Origin: Cryoendolithus antarcticus
Lineage: Eukaryota; Ascomycota; Dothideomycetes; Cladosporiales; Cladosporiaceae
Direction of reading: 5' to 3'
Length of the DNA stretch: 64,000 nucleotides
Assembly: GCA_002077065.1 (NCBI GenBank)
Contig: NAJO01000004.1
Span: 620,001 to 684,000 of the forward strand
The notes below the pieces were generated by a model. The model ran no database searches and was not told where the DNA came from. It saw nothing but the letters and a program-made list of their open reading frames with translations. Positions 1-16,050 of this stretch are shown here, one piece after another (positions within the stretch are counted from its first letter, which is position 1; each line of letters begins with the position of its first letter). The position numbers were made by a program, and so were the translations under genes.

Positions 1-319
1 CCTGCTTAGCTTTGCAGAGCGCGGGACGAGATTTTAGGGCTATTGGGCAGCGACCTTGGGTATGCCGCCACAAGTTCAGCGTGACGTTTTTCTTAGAGGA
101 GCATGTCGAGGGTCTTGTTGCCGAAGCTGAGAGCGAAGATAGCTGATGCTTTGTCCTTGGCTGGGATATCTCTAGGTACTGGTGATGTGCTCCCCCTTTG
201 ACATTGTGCGCAAGTCTTTGCACAGTCAGGTCGCTGCGTGTTCCGCAAAACACTTGCGCGGAAGTAGATCGATCGAAGCTTTCGCTGACGCTCTCCCATG
301 AAAGACACTGTATTGGGCA
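1..319. other. Left window edge, no gene recognised
   Basis: This is the 3' flank of the leftward HET gene. A short open frame on the minus strand (93-320) overlaps the end of that gene in another phase. It has no recognisable domain, so I treat it as a shadow. Confidence 0.5.
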
Positions 320-2335
320 CTACACAAGCTGGATGAACTCAACGTTTCCTGCATCATCCGTCCATGCTTCGCCGTCCATGATGCCATGTACGTAAGCATC
401 GCCAACGATGTTATATCGGCCAGAATCAGAGGGCCGTAGAACGAAGGGGTAGGGTGCTCCCTGAAGCACACAGACGACATCGCCAACCTCAGATGAGCTT
501 GGAACCCAGCAACCTCGGCCGTGAGCTGTGCAGGCCAAGATCCGGAAACAGTCCCAGCCTAGGCTGCGGATCCAAACCTTGCCAGCACGATAGTCACTCG
601 TATGATAGTCGGATCTAAATTCTATTACTTTGAGATCTTGAAGAACACGGACGGAGTCTAGGCGGCTGGACTGTGGTGGAGTGACATCGCGACTACCAAA
701 TCGTGTTTCCAGTTCCCGTAAGCTGATCAGTTCATCTGCGTCGGCATAGTCCAGTCTGCCCTGTCGTAGGAATGTGCGGGAGCGTAGGCAGTCAGCTGCA
801 GCAGATGTAACTTCGGCGTCAAGAAAGTCATGGCACCGTTCAGACCACGGTATGAGGAATGATGCGATCCACTGCTCTACACTGCTCATCTCCATGTGAC
901 CTTCAGGAGCTGCAAGGCTCGAGCCTGGAAGTACTGATATGATGCGATCAATGATTCGTCCACATACTTGCAAAATCCCATTGGAGGTAGTGTTATACAT
1001 CGCGTCGAACGGCTCAAACCCACCAGCTGAACCTGGTGGAATGAAGACGTAGGCTAGGTGCTTGAAATCCGAGTGATGCGATAGACATTCAAAGTCCGGC
1101 GCCCACGTAGGAAGCGAATGCCTGATACCCCCCAAAGAATTCTCCCTAGACACGCCAGCTAACGCTAAAACTACAGCTGGCGACAGAAAGTGCGTGGCAC
1201 CGGATGTCGTGAGTAGGTAGATAGCCAAATGTTCCCACACTACCGTCGTCGATATATTGTAGGCAGGGTTCAGGCTGGCGATCTTGTCGATGCCAGTCAT
1301 TGCGCGAAGGGCATAGACGCGATCCCTCGGGTCGGCACAGGCCATATCCTTCACTGCAAACATGGTCTCAAGCAAATGGACATCGTGCGCATCACCGGAC
1401 TGGAAAGTGAGCACCAGTTGATTCAGTTGAACCACGCGGTCCGCTGCTGGATTCCAGGGCGTTCTCAACGTGAACGCTGGTAGCCGCTTATAGCAGCCGA
1501 TGACGTCGATAAGACTCGCCAATGCTATGTGGTGGGAGCCGCAGTACAGCCTGGTAGTCATGTCCATCGGTACGTGAAACACTTTGATTCGCTGGCCAAT
1601 ATTCGTCCGCAGTAGCCGAGTTCCAGCCACAAGTTCTTGCACGATCCACAAACGGGAGAAGTAAGGTCTGCTCATCAGCTGTGCTACAGCCTCCATCCCG
1701 ATGCGAATGCTTTCTAGTCCGTTATATGAGCTCTGCTGACCACACCCACAACATCGACACCTAGGTGCACGACAGTTGCCTGGACTCGTGTGCGCTCGAT
1801 CGAGGAAGGCAAGTGCTGTCTCCTGAGGGCCCTCTATGTCATCATCTGACAACTCGCGGAGCATAGAGTCGAAGTGTTGCATGATCCAGAAAGCATCAGC
1901 ATCATCGGGCGTCATTGGACCCAGCCAGACTGCAACCGACTGCGATTTTGCGAATATGCTAAACATCATCATGACCTGACTGGCCTTTTCGTTCAGGTCG
2001 CTCTGATTGATGCAAACCGCATCAGCCCAGAGGATCACCTCATCGTTTTTGCTCCGAAGACGGCGAAGCGCACCCTCCAGCGACAAGGTAATATTGAGTT
2101 GACGCTCATCCACAATGACCTTCCGAGAAAGAACAGCATCACCCCAAGCATACGAGATGGCTCGATAAGGCGGCGGACGTTCGAGCGAGACTACCTTGAA
2201 GGAGCCTTGTAGCTGATCATGTTCGTCGCCTGGTGACAAAGCGAGGAGTCTAATCTCGCCTTTCGTTAAGGGCGTGTAGGTGTAAGGCGTGCTGTGCTCA
2301 TCCATGTCGACCATGACTATGCACTTTACAAACAT
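320..2335 (-). CDS. HET-domain (heterokaryon incompatibility) protein
   Basis: Intronless, 671 residues. The N-terminal third carries the HET signature blocks in order: YRAISYAWGD, then ILWADAVCINQ followed by LNEKASQV, then YFSRLWIVQELV. HET proteins of filamentous ascomycetes act in allorecognition and can trigger cell death when incompatible hyphae fuse; the trigger for this one cannot be read from sequence. The C-terminal part has no recognisable partner domain (no NACHT, ankyrin or WD repeats). The open frame runs upstream to a TTG at 2338, so the first ATG is at 2335. In-frame ATGs at 2314 and 2305 are equally plausible starts and would remove a short hydrophobic leader-like stretch. 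Family assignment is firm; biological role is inferred from the family. Confidence 0.9.
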   Translation of the reverse strand: MFVKCIVMVDMDEHSTPYTYTPLTKGEIRLLALSPGDEHDQLQGSFKVVSLERPPPYRAISYAWGDAVLSRKVIVDERQLNITLSLEGALRRLRSKNDEVILWADAVCINQSDLNEKASQVMMMFSIFAKSQSVAVWLGPMTPDDADAFWIMQHFDSMLRELSDDDIEGPQETALAFLDRAHTSPGNCRAPRCRCCGCGQQSSYNGLESIRIGMEAVAQLMSRPYFSRLWIVQELVAGTRLLRTNIGQRIKVFHVPMDMTTRLYCGSHHIALASLIDVIGCYKRLPAFTLRTPWNPAADRVVQLNQLVLTFQSGDAHDVHLLETMFAVKDMACADPRDRVYALRAMTGIDKIASLNPAYNISTTVVWEHLAIYLLTTSGATHFLSPAVVLALAGVSRENSLGGIRHSLPTWAPDFECLSHHSDFKHLAYVFIPPGSAGGFEPFDAMYNTTSNGILQVCGRIIDRIISVLPGSSLAAPEGHMEMSSVEQWIASFLIPWSERCHDFLDAEVTSAAADCLRSRTFLRQGRLDYADADELISLRELETRFGSRDVTPPQSSRLDSVRVLQDLKVIEFRSDYHTSDYRAGKVWIRSLGWDCFRILACTAHGRGCWVPSSSEVGDVVCVLQGAPYPFVLRPSDSGRYNIVGDAYVHGIMDGEAWTDDAGNVEFIQLV

Positions 2336-4590
2336 CAATGCTCTTCTCGGCTCTCGCTACTAACGAAGGTGCTTCTTTCGGCCTGGGCGAAGGCAGCCTC
2401 TTACACTTGAGCACGTACGCCAGTAAAACTTCATTGGCGTCGTGTGAGTGCTTTCACGTGTAAGGCTTCATGAATAGAGGCGTAAGACTGAAGCCGGCGC
2501 CGTTCATCGCTTGCTTCCTGAATCTACCATGATGAGCCTGGAGGATGGTACCAAGGCACGTTGTTCTGCACAAGGCTCCATTGTTTCGTTTTTAAAACCT
2601 ATGAGGTGCAGCGCGCGCACTACTGACTGAGGCGCCGAGCTTCGCCACAATCAATGTAGCTTATAGCTACTGAGTCAGGCTGAAGGTGACTGGTGAAGAA
2701 GTCCAGCAGTGCTCAGAGGCCCAGTGGACATCGCGCTCGCCACTGGGTATTCGGAATCTTGCAGAGGAAACCACGACTTACACATCCGAAGGTAGAAACT
2801 TTGCGACCTCAATCTCATATAGCTCACCTGGCCGAACACGATTGCAATCACTCAGCGTGTGAATGATGTAGCACAAAACATCTTCTGTTGGTAGAGCGAT
2901 GGAATGTGTGTGCTCCCTGGGACGACTATTTTGCTATGCACCTGGTGGATGCAACCCAAGTGCCGTGTATCTCCACGGTGCACGGCTAAGATCTGGCATA
3001 GTCGAAGACACGAAGAGGTGCGCAATACGCAATGCCGTGAAACAAGCATCCCACTTCCCCGCGCTCCATTGGCGCGATGACACCAGCCGCAAGGTTGAGC
3101 CGGCGTCGGCGGTGGGGGTATGCATGCATGCATACAGTAGTAGCTGAAGGTGTTCGACGACGTTTGCGGAATGTACTGCAGTAGTTGACCCCCACAAGAA
3201 GGTCACGCTGTAGTTCGAAAGGGCTTATGCAGTGAAGCGGGATCGCAACGCGTCTGTTCAATTGGTGACTGCAGCAGAATACTCGTCTTGCCGGGGGCTA
3301 GACTCAAGCTCTGCTCGTGCATTGCGGACCGATGCTGTACCATTCGAAAATTGAGGGTGTGCAGCATCGGGCAGTTCCGCTTCGGAATTATCTCTTTTGG
3401 TCATCAGTTGCATTGAGCGAACCTTCCGGTGATCCATGGCAACGGTCTGTGTTGCTAAGAAGCACAGAGGTGCGGTGAACGGAACATTTTGGTCGGTGTA
3501 GCAGCTGGAATGCTACTCATTACCCCAGTGTCACTGTCCGCTTGGCCGCGCGATTGCGCGATTAAATTCTCGAGTGCAGTAGCGGCGCTTCACGTCAAAA
3601 GCTGCAAGTGGAGACGACATTCCCACGGCTGTTGCATCACGGCGTAATTGACATCACGTGCTGGCGCCGTGGGAGCTCGAGGTACGTCTTTTGTGGGAGT
3701 TGGAGAGGTCGAACGGCGGTTGGAGATGCACAAGAAAATCAGGGTTTGCAATTGGAAATCAAAGCCATGACGTCGAGGTTCCTCACTTCGATGCAACGCA
3801 GAAGGTGCGACACATGAGACATTCGACCTTTCCGACCTGGTTGTAGGTGACAGTCGATCACAATCGCCTTGTGCCCAATGAATCATTTCCTCAGCGGACC
3901 TTGCGTGAACGAGTCTCGAGTCCTTTGTTGTCATCTGCCTTCGCGCCGCGGTGCATCGGACGTTTCAGTGCTAGCGCCCTTCCGCCCAAATTTCGCACGC
4001 CCACTCGCCCCACGCCGAACCGTGCCACCAATTCGAATGCAGTGAACTGACGACCGGCACCGGCTCCAGTACAAAGTTGCCGGTGAACTCCTCTCGTCAT
4101 TACTTCCTTAGAGGAAGGTGAACTCACGCACTTGCACGAGCGAGCGGTGGGCAGCGTCGTGGTTCTCGTCGTCGCACCTGACTGTTTCACACTCACCATC
4201 TGCTGTGTCAGCGCGTTGCCACACCCTTTGGCATAGCCACCTTCTTCGAGTTGGTTCTTTTCTTACACACGTCTACACTGGCCTAGTATGTCTACGATCT
4301 TCTCTTCGCCTTGACGCGCAGCACGCGGCACGTTGACCGCAGTTGGCTGACACTATTCGAAAGGTGCTCTTCACTGCGACACTCTTCTGCAGCACCCATC
4401 AAGCGTCTACCGCCGCATCTATTCACGACGCCATGTGTCGCCTCTTATAGCACCACTAGGCCCTCTGGGTCGCACCTTGCGCTCTTGCGCACATTCCGGA
4501 GGACACTTATAATTCAACACATTCAGATCTGCAACGCCACGCTCCAGAACGTCTCTTTCCCCACGAGCGAACAATCTTTCCGTCAGCATT
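2336..4590. other. 2.2-kb divergent intergenic region
   Basis: This lies between the HET gene (-) and the DUF2457-like gene (+), both transcribed outward, so it holds both promoters and probably a long 5' leader for the rightward gene. Short open frames occur on both strands but none has a recognisable domain. A perfect 18-bp palindrome built of TGCATG units lies at 3118-3135 and is listed separately. Confidence 0.5.
3118..3135. repeat. Perfect 18-bp palindrome of TGCATG units
   Basis: The bases GTATGCATGCATGCATAC are identical to their own reverse complement and contain three overlapping ATGCAT hexamers. The site lies in the divergent intergenic region, about 780 bp upstream of the HET start. 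It could be a dimeric transcription-factor site or just a short microsatellite. The sequence alone does not decide. Confidence 0.6.
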
Positions 4591-7029
4591 ATGGACGGAC
4601 ACAGCATCGTTCGGTCATCGCCACCGCCTGCCTCTGGTGCAGGCCTCGACCATGGTGAAGAGCTGCTTGCAGACGTGGACGAGCCGCCAGACGAAAAGCA
4701 GCAAGGATACTTCTGGCCTTCAGCAATGAGCACCAGACTCCCGGTTCCATCCCCATACTCGAAGGCCCTCCCAGCACCTTGGCTTCGTCGCGAGTCATTG
4801 CTCACACGTCAGCTACACTCCGAGACCGAGCACACCGAGGACGAAGAGCATAGACATCTGCCTCGTCGCGGCTTGAGTACAGTATCTACCTGGAGCAATC
4901 CGAGTGCAGCGTCTACCGCCGAACTCACAAGCGACGATGGACATAGCATGCCGTCTCCAGCAGTCAGCCCACCATTGTCGCCCACGTCCGCCAGGGATAT
5001 CGCTGGTCCTGGTGGGAATATGCCTGCTGGCGAGCCACAGATCCTCGGCCTCGAAACGCTTGCAGCACAGCCAGCGCCTGTAATAGCACCACTAGAGAAG
5101 GTTGTCGAGGCAGAACTGGGTCGTAAGCGCTGCATATCGTTTGCATGTGGCAAGAAAGAGCAGCCGAAGCCCGTTGCTCCAGTCCCGCCACCAACAGAGA
5201 CAAAGCCCGCATCGCCTCCAAAGCGGAGATGCATGATCAAGTTTGCGTGTCCCATGCGTGCAAGCCAAGAAGGCAAAGCTACTGAAGGTGCCAAGCGACC
5301 TGCTAGTCCTGCTCCACCACAGAGTCGGCCGATGCCTCTGGTAAGACCCACTGTTGAGAAGGTTCACCGTGGCTCAGACAGCACAGTCACGCACGCATCG
5401 CCAGTCAGACTGCGCAAAAGTCACTCGCCAAGTATCAATGTTGAGCCAGCCACGCCGGCGACGATGACTAGAAGGATGTCACACAACTCCGACGACTCCG
5501 GCCCTGAGTCTACGCGCTTCCACGAGTTCGCACATAGCGAAGAGGAGCATGAAGGCTGGGTGCAAGAGTCGACATGTCATCGTATGCGCTTGACAGTGAA
5601 CGATACACTGAAGAAGGAGAACGTCATCAGGAAGCTCACCGAGGAGGCCGAAGAAGAAGCGTTAGAGGAAGACGAAGATGCGGACCTCGATGACGACGAT
5701 CTGTTAGAAAATGGCGAAGAGGACGAGGACGATGATGCTGAAGACGATGATGTCGAGGAAGCAGTACATGATGAAGCTGACGACGATGATGAGTCTGATG
5801 TTGGTTTCCATTCAGACAATGAAAAGGGCTTTGCTAGTTCCGACTCCGAAGACGATGGCAGCGATTACGAATGGTGGAAGCCTGGTGGCATGTCGACCGC
5901 CGCGACTTCCACAGATCAGCTAGAACATATGGCAACACATATCAGAGCTGATCGTGTCGAGTCTGGCTCCTCCATCGACTCGATCGATGTTGGCAGAACA
6001 TCTCCCCGGCCGAAGCGAAGGCATCCTCGGCTTCGCACGAGATCACGGTCCGGTGCTGTGCAGATTGACCGTCCACCGACGCCGGATCTACCTGACTCCA
6101 CGGACTTCGTCTGCGGCACACTCGACGAGGACCGACCGATGGAGCAAGCTTACATCAATTGTATGAAGCAACGTGAGGCAGCCAAGCATAAGCCAGCGCC
6201 ACAAGACATCGATCCTACTTTTCCGACCTCGGATCCTGAGATGGATGAGGAAGACGACGAGGATATTGAGGACCCCGAGGAGAGCGAGTCGGAGGCGATG
6301 GTTCACGGAGATCTTGATGAACTTCACGGCACAGCAAGACGTAAGTCGCCAGCACCGTTCCGTCGTAGGAGTAAGGGCCTTCGCTCCCCTCCGCCTCCAA
6401 CGAGGCATCGGTCGCCTGCACCTGCCCGCCACCATTCCCCAGCACCAACAGCCATCCGACACAAGTCGCCTGCTCCCAGAGCAAAGTCACCTGCTCCTGT
6501 GCGCAGGTCAATCTGCCGCTCGCCGCCGCCACCAGCTCGTGGTCGTTCGCCAATGCCAGCTCGCAAGCTCTTCGGACATTCGCCTAAGCGAACCCTGTCA
6601 CCTGCACACGGAGCGCCAATGACTTCACCGCCGAACACTCGACGAACATCGCCTTCTGCATTTAACAGGACCGTGCCGATGCATGGACTCGCTGCTCGAC
6701 CGAGTCACGCAACGCACACTGCTTCGCTGCCTCGCAGTGGCGGCTTCCTGATCAGTCGCATGGCACGTCTACAGGCCCACGATGACTCTGATACAGCTAA
6801 GGATGGCGATGCACCCAAAAAGCGAGGTGCGATTGACATTGTCAAGGGACTTGAGAAGAAGCGACTGCGACGCAAGGAGAAGCTCTATCAGAAAGCTTGC
6901 GCGAAGGCTGCTGCCAAACCCGAGAAGCCCTACAAAGTCAAGCCTGGTAAGGGCTGCGAGAGAATGAGAGAGGTGGGCCTGGAATTACAGAAATACAAGG
7001 GCAAGGGTGGCCACATTCTATCTGTGTAG
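4591..7029 (+). CDS. Large acidic/SPAP-repeat protein, DUF2457-like
   Basis: Intronless, 812 residues, mostly predicted disordered. In order: a Ser/Pro-rich N-terminus with a short motif RKRCISFACG near residue 180 and a related RRCMIKFACP near 212; an extreme Glu/Asp patch at about 345-425; a second acidic stretch near 550-570; about 12 repeats of the SPAP/SPPP type at 580-670 alternating with Arg and His; and a basic C-terminal segment rich in Lys, ending in KGKGGHILSV. This layout matches the fungal family I know as DUF2457 (often annotated 'extensin domain'), whose function is not established. Alternating acidic and basic blocks suggest a nuclear or chromatin-associated protein, but that is inference. 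The ATG at 4591 is the first in the frame. Confidence 0.75.
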   Translation: MDGHSIVRSSPPPASGAGLDHGEELLADVDEPPDEKQQGYFWPSAMSTRLPVPSPYSKALPAPWLRRESLLTRQLHSETEHTEDEEHRHLPRRGLSTVSTWSNPSAASTAELTSDDGHSMPSPAVSPPLSPTSARDIAGPGGNMPAGEPQILGLETLAAQPAPVIAPLEKVVEAELGRKRCISFACGKKEQPKPVAPVPPPTETKPASPPKRRCMIKFACPMRASQEGKATEGAKRPASPAPPQSRPMPLVRPTVEKVHRGSDSTVTHASPVRLRKSHSPSINVEPATPATMTRRMSHNSDDSGPESTRFHEFAHSEEEHEGWVQESTCHRMRLTVNDTLKKENVIRKLTEEAEEEALEEDEDADLDDDDLLENGEEDEDDDAEDDDVEEAVHDEADDDDESDVGFHSDNEKGFASSDSEDDGSDYEWWKPGGMSTAATSTDQLEHMATHIRADRVESGSSIDSIDVGRTSPRPKRRHPRLRTRSRSGAVQIDRPPTPDLPDSTDFVCGTLDEDRPMEQAYINCMKQREAAKHKPAPQDIDPTFPTSDPEMDEEDDEDIEDPEESESEAMVHGDLDELHGTARRKSPAPFRRRSKGLRSPPPPTRHRSPAPARHHSPAPTAIRHKSPAPRAKSPAPVRRSICRSPPPPARGRSPMPARKLFGHSPKRTLSPAHGAPMTSPPNTRRTSPSAFNRTVPMHGLAARPSHATHTASLPRSGGFLISRMARLQAHDDSDTAKDGDAPKKRGAIDIVKGLEKKRLRRKEKLYQKACAKAAAKPEKPYKVKPGKGCERMREVGLELQKYKGKGGHILSV

Positions 7030-12180
<5,151 letters not shown>

Positions 12181-12373
12181 TCAGCGAAAGGAGAGGAGGT
12201 GAAAGAAGATGCTGGCGCCGTACAGGAGACAACAGGAGACGTAGGGAAGTCAAAGTGCACGGCTGTGCTACCATCTTCGCGTTCGACGGATGGACAGTTA
12301 TTGTCGAAGATCAACGCCAGACGCCTCGCTATCCCAAGCAGATATTTAACCATCGTTAGGTCACAGTTCAGTC

Positions 12374-14083
12374 TCATTGACTCGCACTCTCCTGACTCGG
12401 CCCATCGATCCCTATGTCGCCCTTCTTTACCATGCCCAGGTTTCTGAGCACGAAGCTCCGCTTGAAGTACTCGTTCGGATGCAATATCGTATCAAAATTC
12501 GAAGAAGGCAGTAAAGACTCGTCTTTGGCCTGATTCGCATCTTGTCAGCATGCCAGTGAACAGTCGCACGCACACACAGGATAAGGGAGCACTCACCTTC
12601 TTCAACTCCACCTTGTGCGCAGCCTCAAAAACTCGATTGCACGCAATGTGATACCGCTGCCGACCCACATCCTCCTTCACTCCTCGCAACACCTCACGGT
12701 CGTTCACGCCCACAGCTTGCAGAAGCGTCATAAGGTTGTCGGGCGTGTATGACCGGTAAGGACAGCCATGCGACTGGCCTGGTCCAGGCAGTGCTTCAGT
12801 GAGCAGCTTCTGGCAGGAAAAGGGCGTGTAACCTCTGCCGCGCTTGTTGGCATCGCCGCCAACGTCGCCGTATGAGTGGCGAATGTTGTACAGGTACTCC
12901 GAGTTGAATTTGTCTGTGTTTTGTGTCAGTGCAGATCAGTACACGAGCGATGAAAGGCAGCGACCCACCATCAGCAATCAACTTGAAGGCTTTTCGCCAG
13001 AATATCTGACACTCCTGCAAACTCAACCCGATGCCTTTCAAGAAGAGCGTATACTGTAGTCGGCCAAAGTGCTTCAGATGGCTGTTTTTCCTCAGCTCCC
13101 GGTGCAAGTTCTGCATACACAGTGGGAAGTGCTTGCTCATTCCATCAATGTCCCCAGCGGTGACCTTGGCAAGATCGCCGAGACTGTTACTTTCACTGTA
13201 ATTCGCCTCGGGTGCCACAAAGCTCTGACCGAGATGATGCAGAATTGGCGCAAGTCGATTGTCTTCATCCATTCGGGGTAAGAACCGGGCAGCAAGTTCG
13301 AGACCGGAGTCGAGCGAGTGCGTGAAGGCGTTTTGCACCATGGTCAGCTGCTCGCGAACGTGGACGTAGGCTTTGCCGCGTTTGAGTAGGACTTGACGTT
13401 GTGAGACAAGATCTGGAACGGATTCCCAATCGACCTTGAACCAGGCTTCTTCGTCGCCTCGTGACTGGGAGAAGCCTGTGGCGGCTTTCAGGTCTTTCAG
13501 CAGCGTTGCCTTCTCCTCGGATCCGACCATTTCCCAGCTCATCTTCAGTCCTTTGATGAAATCCCTCTTCTCGTCATCGTAGTCGCTCTGCAGCCTCAGC
13601 TTGAAAAGCTGAGTCTCTAGCTTCGCGAACCGTTGTCTGAGCTCCCCCGTTCCAGCGAAAGCGAGCCGCAGCGTCCAGTGGCTGTAATGATCTTTCTTCC
13701 TTTGCGCGTTCAGCTCTCCACTACGGCTCTTATTGCTGTCCAGTCGCAGCCATTTCTCGAGCACCGGTCGCATGTACTCTGACGTCTCCTCTGTGGTTCG
13801 ATTCCGGAATGAGCATGCTTCGAGCTCGGATAGGACCTTTAGACGAGCAATGGCCCACTCTGTACTGATCAGTATGGTGCTCTAAGAATATCAAGTAATG
13901 CGTCCCTGTACCTTCGAAGTCCTCAAGTGAGATGTCCTTTGTGGGTGGTGTCTGATAGAAGTTCAAGCGGTGCTCGTAGTCGGGATCTATCCATTCTGAC
14001 TTGGCGAACTGACGCTTTCGAGGGTCTAGGACTGCACGACGCTTTGCATCTATACGCGAGGAGGCCGATGTGACGGCCTGCAT
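12374..14083 (-). CDS. PRI2: DNA primase large subunit (p58)
   Basis: Four exons on the minus strand: 14083-13912, 13859-12969, 12913-12597 and 12529-12374 (introns 52, 55 and 67 nt), giving 511 residues. Primase large subunit pairs with PRI1 and DNA polymerase alpha to make RNA-DNA primers in the nucleus. Family hallmarks are present: an N-terminal RLNFYQTPP block, WAIARLKVL restored by the first splice, and all four Fe-S ligands in the C-terminal domain (Cys in HFPLCMQN, YTPFSCQKL, SHGCPYRS and YHIACNRVF). The NIRHSYG motif sits just after the second intron. The last 51 residues (exon 4) form a variable tail. The gene converges with the DUF2264 gene; its start lies 189 bp from the PDX1 stop. 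Confidence 0.95.
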
Positions 14084-14271
14084 ATTTGTGGTGGTGTATG
14101 TGTGTTGGCTATGAGAGTGAGGTCAAGCATTGGGTTTGGTGGTTCAAGTCGCGCGGTGGGGAGACGCGACTGGAAACAGCTTTACCGCGCTCGGACCACC
14201 GTGATCTTCTTTGACCGATCGCATAGTACATGGATGCATTACCTAGTCTATATGTACACCAAAATTGCCTC

Positions 14272-15656
14272 TTACAACACGAGCCTGCCCGGCTCTGTCT
14301 CCAATACGAGCTTCAGTCGCTCCAGATAGAGCATCGCTCGTTTCTCCTCCCCACCCGGCGCCGTAACGCTGAACATATTTGGCCCATCGACTGCCAATGG
14401 CGCAGGTGCCCGTTGTGCTGATCGTGACGGCGCCGACTTCTTCGACGTGAGCAAATCGAGGATGTCGCTCTTCTTCTGCATTCTCCGTGGGGCTGGTCTC
14501 GAACCCAGTGATGTGACTTGTGGCATGAAGCCTCCTCGCGACGATGTAGGCACACTGTCAAGACCGAGCACGGAGTTGAAGAGATCCTCCGCTGTGGGCT
14601 TGCGTGACTTCGACATCGGCAGATCCTCGTTCGAAAGCTCCGATGCTCGCGCAATGAACACTGACAAAGGCAGGCTGATGCCCAGCGTCTCCTGCACGCG
14701 CTTCTGCGTGGCCAGCACCGCTGATAGGCTGATGGGTAATGCGACCTCTGTCTCCTTCGCCAGCTCTGGGACAGCTGCTGAAGCTGCTGCAGGCGTGGCC
14801 TTCGCCGTTTGTGCAGGAGCAGCGAGCTGGATGTTCGATAGGTCCAGATGTCCAAGCTTCGTTATGCGTGCCTCTACCGACGCCGGATAATCCTTCTTCA
14901 CCTTACCTAGGTAGGCGAGTACATCACCCTTCAATAATCTTCCACCAGGTCCGGAGGCAGGGATCTTGGACGCATCCTCCTTCGCGAGCCCGTTCTGTAG
15001 TAGGAGAGCCTGCACCGCGGGGTACAGCGGGTACTTCTGCTCACCTGTCTTCCCTCCCTGTGTCGTGCTGTCCGCTGCTTTCTCTGCCCGTGCCGGCGCA
15101 GCCTCCGTCTCCGTCGGCTTACTGCTCGGTGGCGCCTCAGCCTGGCTAGGACTTTCTTGTTCCGTTTCACTCTTGCCTTTGCCTTCCTCCTTTGCGTTCG
15201 CCGGTGCAGCAGCCTGTGCTTCCTCGGCCGGTATCTCCACTGTTGCTGGGTCGTCCCCAGACTCAGCCGTGACAGCTATCCGTCCACCAACCTTCACACC
15301 TTTGCTCCCGTCTCCCTGCACGATCTTGACCATAACACCATCGTCCTGTGCCTCAACGTCCATCGTCGCTTTGTCGGTCTCGATCTCCAGTAGTACATCG
15401 CCGGCGCTGAAAGTGTCGCCTTCCTTGACACGCCAGGAGGAGATGTTGCCCTCAGTCATCGTGGGAGAGAGAGCGGGCATGGTGAAGGCAGAGGCTGCGG
15501 GTGCACATTGAGATGGGTGGAAAGCTGGTGTAGCTGTTAGCGGGAGAGCTTCTTCGATTGTGACCTGGATATGGTTCATTTACCCCGTCGCTGAGCGCTG
15601 GCATAGCTACGTGCCAGGCGAGCGGAGAGTCGCGCTGTTCTGGCGACGCCGGCCAT
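14272..15656 (-). CDS. PDX1: Pyruvate dehydrogenase complex protein X (E3-binding protein)
   Basis: Two exons (15656-15584 and 15494-14272, intron 89 nt) give 431 residues. Exon 1 encodes a basic, Ser/Arg-rich mitochondrial presequence starting MAGVARTARLSARLARSYAS. The splice joins it directly to the lipoyl domain, with the lipoylated Lys66 in ETDKATMD. An Ala/Pro/Glu-rich linker follows, then a peripheral-subunit (E3) binding domain near residues 190-235. The C-terminal part is short and lacks the HxxxDG acyltransferase motif of the E2 enzyme, which is what marks fungal Pdx1. The protein anchors dihydrolipoamide dehydrogenase to the pyruvate dehydrogenase core in the mitochondrial matrix. 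The start at 15656 is preferred over an ATG at 15579 because only it yields a presequence. Confidence 0.93.
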
Positions 15657-16050
15657 GGTGTGCGTGAAAGCGTGTGTTGCGACAATGCCACAATGCGCTT
15701 GGGACAATGTCAGAGTAGCGTTCAGGTGTTGGTTGAGCTTGAGATCTGCACGGCCCGATTCGGAAATAGCTGTACCGACCTCGATGTATGCATTGGTCAA
15801 CATACAAGTCACTACCGGTTACTCGACTGCCACCAGATCATCCCAAGCAGTCCCAGATTCACTGTCACTAACAGGTCCTGCTGCTTCTCCATTGGATCAA
15901 TTCATTCCGTGGCGCTGGCGTTACGACGAGAGTCGACTGGACTGTTTTCACACTGAAGCCCGGAACTTTGGACTATCTGCAAGACTTTATTTGGGACTCT
16001 TTCGAGGACCTTCTGAACTGGCATTACCTGCATTGCATCAGAAAACACTG
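15657..16050. promoter_or_regulatory. Divergent promoter of PDX1 and a mitochondrial membrane protein gene
   Basis: These 394 bp separate two genes read outward, both with mitochondrial presequence-like N-termini. The rightward frame stays open across most of the interval, but its codons match no family and overlap the PDX1 start, so I read it as noncoding. I did not identify a specific operator. Confidence 0.55.

Noticed and set aside
5577..5819. Ser-rich antisense frame opposite the acidic patch of the DUF2457-like protein
   Set aside because: It is the reverse complement of Glu/Asp codons, a compositional shadow.
13795..13805. GGTTCGATTCC, a perfect tRNA B-box match
   Set aside because: It lies inside PRI2 coding sequence on the opposite strand. 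The flanking bases do not form a T-stem, and no A-box or acceptor stem is seen.
15655..16050. Upstream extension of the mitochondrial membrane protein frame back to 15655
   Set aside because: It overlaps the first exon of PDX1 on the other strand and would replace a good presequence with sequence unlike any family.
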